Shown: positions 1 through 5,427 of the stretch, piece by piece
Layout: each line of letters begins with the position of its first letter
How positions within the stretch are numbered: the first letter of the stretch is position 1
NCBI GenBank assembly: GCA_023145555.1
Contig: JAGLDO010000125.1
Coordinates: forward strand, 1 to 6,312
DNA from: Bacteroidales bacterium
GTDB taxonomy: Bacteria > Bacteroidota > Bacteroidia > Bacteroidales > B39-G9
Reading direction: 5' to 3'
DNA: 6,312 nucleotides
Notes under the pieces: model-generated
Told to the model about the DNA's origin: nothing
The model's input: the letters and a program-made list of their open reading frames with translations, nothing else
The model's database searches: none
Program-made: the position numbers and the translations under genes

Positions 1-2
1 AA

Positions 3-524
3 TTAAAAAACATGGCTCATTTCTTTTTTCAAAAAATCAATTGCAACATTTGTCGGCGACTTTGACGTTTCCATTACTTTTTCAATAATTGTTCTGCTTA
101 ATTCAATCGATGATGATTTTGGATTTGTATTAACGGCACAATCATTAATTAATTTTATAGAATTTTCTTTCGAAGCCTTAATAAGCTCCCATGCTTGTGG
201 TGTCACATAAAGCTGTTGCGAAATATTATGCTCAAATTCAGCTCTAATTGTCCTTAATAAGTCAATGTGAAGCTGTTTACTAGTCATTCCTTGTTGTTGT
301 GTTCGTATTATTAACGATTCCGCTGAGATTCTTTCCAAAAAAAGAATTAATCTCTCGTATGCCTGTAGTTTTATTGGTGTAATAATTTTTTGATTATTTA
401 AAACAATTTCCAGTTTTCTTTTTTGCTGGTCGTTATTAATAAACTTATTTATGATTAAATAGGCTGTGAAAAAAACTACTAACGAAGGCAAAATATATTT
501 AAGAATCTCTAAAATTTCAGTCAT
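3..524 (-). CDS. Small membrane-anchored hypothetical protein (Bacteroidota-type)
   Basis: A complete 173-residue protein whose TAA stop lies at the window's left edge. A single hydrophobic segment at about residues 8-28 (with Pro13) probably anchors it in the inner membrane. A charged stretch QQKRK (33-37) follows, then a largely helical soluble part. The most distinctive block is PIKLQAYERLILFLERI (50-66), followed by EFEHN (96-100) and TPQAWELIKASKE (108-120). From memory, this combination resembles a conserved hypothetical family found mainly in Bacteroidota (a DUF7935-like group); I cannot confirm the family name. No catalytic motif is visible and no function can be assigned. The start has no Shine-Dalgarno sequence, as is usual in this phylum. 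The gene is divergent from the aminotransferase, with 158 bp between the start codons. That it is a real gene is fairly sure; its role is unknown. Confidence 0.85.
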   Translation of the reverse strand: MTEILEILKYILPSLVVFFTAYLIINKFINNDQQKRKLEIVLNNQKIITPIKLQAYERLILFLERISAESLIIRTQQQGMTSKQLHIDLLRTIRAEFEHNISQQLYVTPQAWELIKASKENSIKLINDCAVNTNPKSSSIELSRTIIEKVMETSKSPTNVAIDFLKKEMSHVF

Positions 525-576
525 AATTTATTTCTTTATTATATTTTTTTAAAATTAAATATAAATGCTTACAAAA

Positions 577-607
577 CAAAGTATTGTTTAATTAAAATAG
601 AAACAAT
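577..607 (-). promoter_or_regulatory. Weak candidate promoter for the minus-strand membrane protein gene
   Basis: Read on the minus strand, ATACTTTG (584-577) resembles the Bacteroidota -7 box TAnnTTTG but is one base short between TA and TTTG. About 20 bp upstream lies ATTG (607-604), a partial -33 TTTG box. This would give a leader of roughly 45 nt. The fit is imperfect and AT-rich DNA yields such matches by chance, so this is a suggestion only. Confidence 0.22.
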
Positions 608-612
608 TTTTA

Positions 613-643
613 TTTAAACATAAGAAAGAATTATGTAAATTTG
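613..643 (+). promoter_or_regulatory. Candidate Bacteroidota-type promoter for the aminotransferase gene
   Basis: TAAATTTG at 636-643 matches the Bacteroidota primary-sigma -7 consensus TAnnTTTG exactly. TTTA at 613-616 sits 19 bp upstream, where the -33 TTTG box is expected, with one mismatch. Transcription would start near 650, giving a leader of about 30 nt before the ATG at 683. The exact -7 match at a sensible distance makes this the best promoter candidate in the window. The weak -33 box and the AT-rich background limit certainty. Confidence 0.5.
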
Positions 644-682
644 GAAATTAATTTTTAAATTAATTCTAAAAAATAAATAATA

Positions 683-1876
683 ATGTATAAGGTATCTGAT
701 AGATTAAATAAACTTTCAATTTCCGAAACATTAGCAATGACAGACAAAAGTCGTCAACTTCAAGCTAAAGGAATTGATATAATTAACTTAAGTATAGGCG
801 AACCGGATTTTAATACGCCTGAAGTTGTGAAGAAAGCAGCCCAAAAGGCTATTGATGATAATTTTACTCATTATACTCCGGTTCAGGGGTTCTCTGATCT
901 TCGTCAAGCTATTTCAGATAAATTTAAAAACGAAAACAATTTGGATTATGCTCCTGATCAGATTATAGTATCAACCGGAGCAAAACAATCACTGGCTAAT
1001 GTTATTTTAAGTCTTGTTAATAAAGACGAAGAAGTTCTTATTCCAGCACCTTTTTGGGTTAGCTATAGTGAACTTGTTAAACTTGCCGAAGCAAAAAGTG
1101 TAATTATTAAAACAAAAATTGAAAATAAGTTTAAAGTTACACCTGAACAAATAGAACAAGCAATTACACCAAAAACCAAGCTTTTTTTATTTAATTCACC
1201 ATCAAATCCAACAGGTTCTCTTTATTCTAAAGAAGAACTTAAAGCTATTGCTGATGTGTTTGCAAAACATAAAGAAATATTTATTCTTTCTGATGAAATT
1301 TACGAGCATATTAATTTTCAAGGAAAGCACGAAAGTATAGCTCAATTTGAAAATATTAAAGATCAGGTAGTTGTCGTAAATGGAGTTTCAAAAGCTTATG
1401 CAATGACCGGTTGGAGAATAGGTTATATTGGAGCACCAAAATGGATTGCTCAGGCTTGCAATAAACTTCAAGGACAAATGACATCCGGAGCTTCTTCTAT
1501 ATCACAAAAAGCTGCTTGTGCTGCTCTTAATACCGGATTAGACACTGTTTATGAGATGAGAGAAGTATTTAAAAAACGTCGAGATCTAGTTTACAAGCTC
1601 TTATCAGAAATTAAAGGTATTAAAACATTTATACCTGACGGAGCATTTTACTTTTTCCCTGATGTTACTTATTTCTTTGGAAAATCAGTTGACAACATAA
1701 CTATTAATAATGCCGGTGATTTGTGTATGTATCTGTTAAACAATGCTCATGTTGCTACTGTTACAGGTTCTGCTTTTGGCGACCCTAATTGTATAAGACT
1801 TTCTTATGCAACTTCTGAAGATAATATTATTGAAGCTTTAAAAAGAATTAAAACAGCTTTAGATAAGCTTAATTAG
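683..1876 (+). CDS. PLP-dependent aminotransferase, aspartate/prephenate type (class I, subgroup Ib)
   Basis: A 397-residue cytosolic fold-type I aminotransferase, full length for the family. Expected reaction: L-aspartate + 2-oxoglutarate to oxaloacetate + L-glutamate; many subgroup-Ib enzymes also transaminate prephenate to arogenate. Visible signatures are SIGEPDFNTP (37-46), the PLP phosphate region STGAKQSL (97-104), Trp125 stacking position in PAPFWVSY, NSPSNPTG (171-178) with Asn175, SDEIYEH (203-209) with Asp204 and Tyr207 for the pyridine ring, the Schiff-base lysine Lys237 in SKAYAMTGWRIGY (236-248), and Arg372 in CIRLSYATS for the substrate alpha-carboxylate. Lys101 lies where subgroup-Ib enzymes bind the distal carboxylate, favouring dicarboxylic substrates. 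An in-frame TAA at 674-676 makes this ATG the first possible, and the N-terminus aligns with family members beginning near an SDRL motif. No Shine-Dalgarno sequence is present. The gene appears to be monocistronic. Function class is very sure; aspartate versus prephenate preference is not. Confidence 0.95.
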   Translation: MYKVSDRLNKLSISETLAMTDKSRQLQAKGIDIINLSIGEPDFNTPEVVKKAAQKAIDDNFTHYTPVQGFSDLRQAISDKFKNENNLDYAPDQIIVSTGAKQSLANVILSLVNKDEEVLIPAPFWVSYSELVKLAEAKSVIIKTKIENKFKVTPEQIEQAITPKTKLFLFNSPSNPTGSLYSKEELKAIADVFAKHKEIFILSDEIYEHINFQGKHESIAQFENIKDQVVVVNGVSKAYAMTGWRIGYIGAPKWIAQACNKLQGQMTSGASSISQKAACAALNTGLDTVYEMREVFKKRRDLVYKLLSEIKGIKTFIPDGAFYFFPDVTYFFGKSVDNITINNAGDLCMYLLNNAHVATVTGSAFGDPNCIRLSYATSEDNIIEALKRIKTALDKLN

Positions 1877-1899
1877 AATTTTATAACAATTTAATAATT

Positions 1900-1907
1900 T
1901 ACCTTTG
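1900..1907 (+). promoter_or_regulatory. Possible -7 box TACCTTTG spanning the left element junction
   Basis: TACCTTTG matches TAnnTTTG exactly. Its last G is the first base of the inserted element; the pre-insertion sequence would have been TACCTTTA. No clear -33 TTTG lies 19-20 bp upstream, where the sequence is only T-rich (1878-1882). Any transcript from here would have to read through the element's hairpin and T-run before reaching the protease gene, so a functional role is doubtful. Confidence 0.18.
1901..1906 (+). repeat. Target-site duplication, left copy (ACCTTT)
   Basis: ACCTTT directly abuts the left terminal inverted repeat and is repeated exactly after the right one (2049-2054). 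A perfect 6-bp direct repeat flanking paired inverted ends is the footprint expected of transposase-mediated insertion. Confidence 0.75.
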
Positions 1908-1922
1908 AGCCCACTCCGAAAA
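1907..1922 (+). repeat. Left terminal inverted repeat of the MITE-like element
   Basis: GAGCCCACTCCGAAAA pairs with the reverse complement of 2033-2048 (GAGCCTACTCCGAAAA) at 15 of 16 positions; only the sixth base differs (C versus T). Confidence 0.8.
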
Positions 1923-1931
1923 CAGATAGTA

Positions 1932-2029
1932 CGTCATTGCGAACGCAGTGAAGCAATCTCAATCATCTGACAAACTGTTACTTGACAAGATTGCTTCAGT
2001 CGTTCCTCCTTCGCAATGACGGTTTTTTT
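1932..2029 (+). terminator. Inner hairpin of the element followed by seven T: possible intrinsic terminator
   Basis: Arms 1932-1959 and 1988-2021 can form a long imperfect stem whose base (CGTCATTGCGAA with TTCGCAATGACG) is 12 perfect pairs and comparatively GC-rich. After one further G (2022) comes an uninterrupted T-run at 2023-2029. No other terminator is visible downstream of the aminotransferase stop (1874-1876). The element may therefore supply its 3' end. The stem-loop is much larger than a typical terminator, with a 28-nt loop and internal mismatches, so efficiency is uncertain. Confidence 0.4.
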
Positions 2030-2032
2030 GGC

Positions 2033-2048
2033 TTTTCGGAGTAGGCTC
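2033..2048 (-). repeat. Right terminal inverted repeat of the MITE-like element
   Basis: TTTTCGGAGTAGGCTC is the partner of the left terminal repeat at 1907-1922, with one mismatch in 16. It ends immediately before the second ACCTTT copy. Confidence 0.8.
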
Positions 2049-2054
2049 ACCTTT
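2049..2054 (+). repeat. Target-site duplication, right copy (ACCTTT)
   Basis: Exact second copy of the hexamer at 1901-1906, directly after the right terminal inverted repeat. It lies 17 bp before the protease start codon, so the insertion has replaced nearly all of that gene's upstream region. Confidence 0.75.
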
Positions 2055-2071
2055 AATAAATTCTATATCTT

Positions 2072-5000
2072 ATGAAAAAAACATTATTGATTATTTCGTT
2101 TAGCTTGTTCCTTTTTATTGAGAGCTTTTCTCAACAAGAAGCAAGACTGTTAAGATTCCCTACAGTTCATCAAAATCAAGTTGTTTTTACTTGTGCCGGT
2201 GATCTTTATTCTGTTGCAAAACAAGGGGGAATAGCTCGTAAATTAACCAATGACATTGGTTACGAAATGTTTGCAAAATTTTCTCCTGACGGAAAACAAA
2301 TAGCTTTTACCGGTCAATACGATGGCAACACAGAAGTTTATTTAATTCCATCGCAAGGTGGTGAGCCTAAACGTATTACTTATACTGCAACCTTACATCG
2401 CGATGACATTTCTGATCGTATGGGCCCAAACAATATTGTTATGGGATGGACTAATGACGGAAAAGATATTGTCTATCGTTCTCGCAAACAGTCTTTTAAC
2501 TCTTTTATTGGTCAACTTTTTAAAGTGCCAACTACAGGAGGGTTATCTCAGGAATTGCCTTTTTCAACAGGTGGGTTTTGTTCTTATTCATCTGGTGGGA
2601 AAAAATTAGCTTACAATCGCGTTTTTCGTGAGTTTAGAACTTGGAAATATTATCGTGGAGGTATGGCTGATGATATTTGGATTTATGATTTTGATAAAAA
2701 AGAAACTGTTAATATTACAAATAATTTAGCTCAGGATATTATCCCAATGTGGCATAACGACGATATTTATTATTTGTCTGACAGAGACAGAACAATGAAT
2801 TTATTTGTTTATAATACTAAAACAAAACAGACTAAAAAAGTTACTGAATTTAATAATTATGATATTAAATTCCCTTCATTAGGTGACCTGGATATTGTTT
2901 TTGAAAATGGAGGATATATTTATACTTTCAATTTTGAAACGCAAAAAACAAAAAAGGTTGATATAAAAATAGCTAACGATTTAATTAGTTCTCGCAACAC
3001 TTTAAAAGATGCAAGTAAATTTATAGAAAGTGTTGAAATTGCACCTGATGGTAAGCGTCTAGTTTTAAGTGCTCGTGGTGATATTTTTACTACTCCGGCT
3101 GAACATGGTATTACCCGTAATCTAACAGAAACGTCAAATATTCACGATCGCGAAGCTGTTTGGTCACCAGATGGAAAATATATTGCTTTTATTTCTGATA
3201 AAACAGGTGAAGACGAGATTTATTTGACAAAACAAGATGGCTCAGAACCTGCTGTTAAACTTACAAATAACACAAATATTTATAAATTTGAATTGCAATG
3301 GTCTCCCGACAGTAAAAAACTTCTATGGAACGACCAAAAATTCAGACTTCAATATATTGATATAGAAACCAAAAAAGTTACTCTTGTTCACACTTCTGAT
3401 ATTGATGTAATTTACAGTTTTGAGTGGTCGCCTGACAGCAAATGGATAACATATTCTCAAAATGAAGAGAAAGGATTGAAAACTATTTATTTGTATAGCA
3501 CAGAGACAAAAGTTAAAACTCCAATTACTGATGGATGGTATTATTCTTCACAACCAACATTCAGTAAAGATGGCAAATATTTAATATTCTCATCAAGCAG
3601 AAGCTTCAATCCTATTTATAACAAAACTGAGTGGAATACTGCATATATTGATATGAACAAAATTTATTTAGTAACTCTATCAAAAGATACAAAATCACCT
3701 TTTGCTCCTGTTAATGATGAGGTAGAAATTTCTAAGGTTGAAAAAAAAGATGCTAAAGCAAAAAAAGGAAAAGATAAAAAAGATACAAAAGTTACTCTCA
3801 AAGTGGACCTTGACGGCATTCAAGACAGAATTGTTGAATTACCAATAAAAGCAGCAAATTACTGGAGTATTTACGGCATTAATGATAAAATTTATTACTG
3901 TGAATATAAACATAATTCTGAAATACAAGCAAAATTTTATGATTTAAAAAAGAAAAAAGAAACAACTTTTGCCGATAAAATTGGGTTCTCTTTCTCTGCT
4001 GATGGTAAAAAAATGCTTGTTCGAAAAGGAAAATCATATTATATTATTGATACTCCAAGCTCAAAAATTAAGTTTGACAAAAGTGTTGACCTTTCCAATA
4101 TGAAAGTTTTTGTTGATGTCAGACAAGAATGGAAGCAGATTTATAATGAAAGTTGGAGACAAATGAGAGATTTTTTCTATGCATCTAACATGCATGGTTT
4201 AGATTGGAATGCGATGCACGACAAGTATGCTACCCTTTTGCCTTATGTAAATCACCGAAATGATTTGACTTATATTATTGGAGAACTTATTGGAGAATTA
4301 AGTGTTGGGCATGCATATGTCGGTAACGGCGATCGTCCAAAACCAAAAAGAATAAATACAGGTTTGCTAGGTGCTAAATTAAGTCGTACAACTTCGGGTT
4401 ATTATAAAATTGATAAAATTCTAAAAGGTGAAAACTGGAACAAATCTGTTATTTCTCCATTGACTCAAATTGGGGTTAATGCAAAAGAAGGTGATTATAT
4501 TATTGCTGTTAATGGTAAATTAACCAAAAACATGAATGATATTTATCAATCATTATTAAACAAAGCTAAAAAAGAAGTTGAATTAACAATAAATTCAATA
4601 CCTGATGTTAAAGGAAGTCACAAAACAATTGTTGTTCCAATTGCTGATGAATCGAGCTTGTATTATTATAATTGGGTTGAAAATAATATCAAAAAAGTAA
4701 ATGAAGCAACAGATGGAAAAGTTGGCTATATTCATATTCCTGATATGTCGAGCGAAGGATTAAATGAGTTTGTAAAACATTTTTATCCACAATTGTCTAA
4801 AAAAGCACTTATTATTGATGATAGAGGCAACGGTGGTGGCAATGTTTCGCCAATGATTATTGAACGATTACGTCGTGAACTTGTTTATTACGATTACTCT
4901 CGAAATGCAAAAAACGGAGTTACAAGTCCTGAACAATTATTAGTAGGTCCCAAAGTTTTATTGATTAATCAATATTCAGCTTCTGATGGCGATATATTTC

Positions 5001-5320
5001 CTTATCGTTTCAGAAAACATAAAATGGGTAAAATTATTGGTGTCCGTTCTTGGGGCGGTGTTGTAGGAATAACAGGTTCTTTACCTTTTATTGATGGAGG
5101 AACATTAACAAAGCCGGATTTTGCTCCTTTCGATAGCAAAGGCTGGGTTATTGAGGGTCATGGTGTTGATCCTGATATTGTTGTTGAAAACGACCCTGCT
5201 AAAGAATATGAAGGCATTGATCAACAATTAAATAAGGCTGTTGAGCTTGTTCTTGAAGAGTTAAATATAAAAGAACATAAAAAGCCAGCAATTCCACCAT
5301 TACCTGATAAAACAAAATAA
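2072..5320 (+). CDS. Exported tricorn protease homologue (peptidase family S41B)
   Basis: A 1082-residue serine peptidase expected to trim peptides in the periplasm or outside the cell. Residues 1-20 form a signal peptide (MKK, hydrophobic core, likely cleavage near FS/QQ). Two beta-propellers follow (about 25-300 and 315-670), shown by repeats such as FSPDGKQIAF (70), WSPDGKYIAF (364), WSPDSK (410, 452) and FSKDGKYLIF (497). Then come the first core domain, a PDZ domain (about 757-855) and the second core domain to the end. By alignment from memory with Thermoplasma tricorn: His747 (H746), nucleophile Ser971 in SASDGD (S965), Glu1028 in IEGHGVDPD (E1023), Gly923 in RGNGGGN (G918, oxyanion hole), Asp941 (D936, preference for basic P1). 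The residue before His747 is Gly, where archaeal tricorn has Ser745. A lysine-rich insert lies at 555-574. An in-frame TAA at 2057-2059 supports this ATG; there is no Shine-Dalgarno sequence. Tandem stops TAA TAA end the gene. Family is very sure; substrates are unknown. Confidence 0.95.
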   Translation: MKKTLLIISFSLFLFIESFSQQEARLLRFPTVHQNQVVFTCAGDLYSVAKQGGIARKLTNDIGYEMFAKFSPDGKQIAFTGQYDGNTEVYLIPSQGGEPKRITYTATLHRDDISDRMGPNNIVMGWTNDGKDIVYRSRKQSFNSFIGQLFKVPTTGGLSQELPFSTGGFCSYSSGGKKLAYNRVFREFRTWKYYRGGMADDIWIYDFDKKETVNITNNLAQDIIPMWHNDDIYYLSDRDRTMNLFVYNTKTKQTKKVTEFNNYDIKFPSLGDLDIVFENGGYIYTFNFETQKTKKVDIKIANDLISSRNTLKDASKFIESVEIAPDGKRLVLSARGDIFTTPAEHGITRNLTETSNIHDREAVWSPDGKYIAFISDKTGEDEIYLTKQDGSEPAVKLTNNTNIYKFELQWSPDSKKLLWNDQKFRLQYIDIETKKVTLVHTSDIDVIYSFEWSPDSKWITYSQNEEKGLKTIYLYSTETKVKTPITDGWYYSSQPTFSKDGKYLIFSSSRSFNPIYNKTEWNTAYIDMNKIYLVTLSKDTKSPFAPVNDEVEISKVEKKDAKAKKGKDKKDTKVTLKVDLDGIQDRIVELPIKAANYWSIYGINDKIYYCEYKHNSEIQAKFYDLKKKKETTFADKIGFSFSADGKKMLVRKGKSYYIIDTPSSKIKFDKSVDLSNMKVFVDVRQEWKQIYNESWRQMRDFFYASNMHGLDWNAMHDKYATLLPYVNHRNDLTYIIGELIGELSVGHAYVGNGDRPKPKRINTGLLGAKLSRTTSGYYKIDKILKGENWNKSVISPLTQIGVNAKEGDYIIAVNGKLTKNMNDIYQSLLNKAKKEVELTINSIPDVKGSHKTIVVPIADESSLYYYNWVENNIKKVNEATDGKVGYIHIPDMSSEGLNEFVKHFYPQLSKKALIIDDRGNGGGNVSPMIIERLRRELVYYDYSRNAKNGVTSPEQLLVGPKVLLINQYSASDGDIFPYRFRKHKMGKIIGVRSWGGVVGITGSLPFIDGGTLTKPDFAPFDSKGWVIEGHGVDPDIVVENDPAKEYEGIDQQLNKAVELVLEELNIKEHKKPAIPPLPDKTK

Positions 5321-5331
5321 TAATTTTTTTT

Positions 5332-5361
5332 AAAGCTCTTGAGACTTCTCAAGAGCTTTTT
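5332..5361 (+). terminator. Intrinsic terminator of the protease gene
   Basis: AAAGCTCTTGAG (5332-5343) and CTCAAGAGCTTT (5348-5359) form a perfect 12-bp stem with the tetraloop ACTT. The stem is followed by TT and, after AA, a further T6 run (5364-5369). It starts 12 bp after the protease stop codon. This is a classic rho-independent terminator and separates the protease and lipoprotein transcripts. Confidence 0.9.
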
Positions 5362-5382
5362 AATTTTTTAATCAATTCGTTT

Positions 5383-5400
5383 TGTGTATTTTTATACATA
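5383..5400 (+). other. Small hairpin upstream of the lipoprotein gene
   Basis: The bases 5383-5389 (TGTGTAT) can pair with 5394-5400 (ATACATA) around a TTTT loop, giving seven pairs including one G-U. It sits about 30 bp before the start codon, so it could be an operator half-site pair or a leader hairpin. It is short and AT-rich, so chance is a real explanation. Confidence 0.22.
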
Positions 5401-5413
5401 TTAATTAATTATT

Positions 5414-5420
5414 AAGGAGG
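5414..5420 (+). promoter_or_regulatory. Perfect Shine-Dalgarno sequence AAGGAGG for the lipoprotein gene
   Basis: AAGGAGG lies 7 nt before the ATG at 5428 and is fully complementary to the 16S anti-Shine-Dalgarno core. It fixes the start codon, since an in-frame TAA at 5413-5415 also blocks any earlier start. None of the other three complete genes here has such a site, which is the norm for Bacteroidota. Confidence 0.85.
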
Positions 5421-5427
5421 AAACAAA

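Larger units (their letters stand above)
1907..2048. mobile_element. MITE-like non-autonomous palindromic element, 142 bp
   Basis: The element begins GAGCCCACTCCGAAAA and ends with its near-perfect reverse complement, giving 16-bp terminal inverted repeats with one mismatch. Exact ACCTTT copies flank both ends. Inside is a second, longer imperfect inverted repeat: left arm 1932-1959 (begins CGTCATTGCGAA, ends GAAGCAATCT) and right arm 1988-2021. The right arm carries a 6-nt expansion relative to the left. It has no coding capacity, so mobilisation would need a transposase in trans. The core CGTCATTGCGA...GAAGCAATCT recalls a palindromic repeat dispersed in many bacterial genomes; this is recollection, not a search. 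It is visibly more GC-rich than the surroundings. Removing the element and one duplication copy leaves an ordinary intergenic gap of about 47 bp. The structural call is strong; transposition family and copy number cannot be told from one copy. Confidence 0.8.

Noticed and set aside
646..665. AT-only palindrome (two 9-bp arms, TT between) in the aminotransferase leader
   Set aside because: Contains only A and T in an AT-rich leader; a hairpin would be very weak and chance occurrence is likely.
1932..2021. CRISPR-like or structured RNA reading of the palindromic repeat
   Set aside because: There are only two inverted arms rather than direct repeats with spacers, and the terminal inverted repeats with a target duplication explain it better as a mobile element.
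2358..2609. 83-codon plus-strand open frame inside the protease gene
   Set aside because: Lies wholly within the protease coding sequence in another frame, and the protease frame carries clear propeller motifs throughout this stretch.
5377..5394. Promoter boxes for the lipoprotein gene (TCGTTTTG at 5377, TATTTTTA at 5387)
   Set aside because: Each misses one fixed base of TAnnTTTG and neither has a convincing -33 box at 19-20 bp; a promoter must exist after the terminator but I cannot place it.
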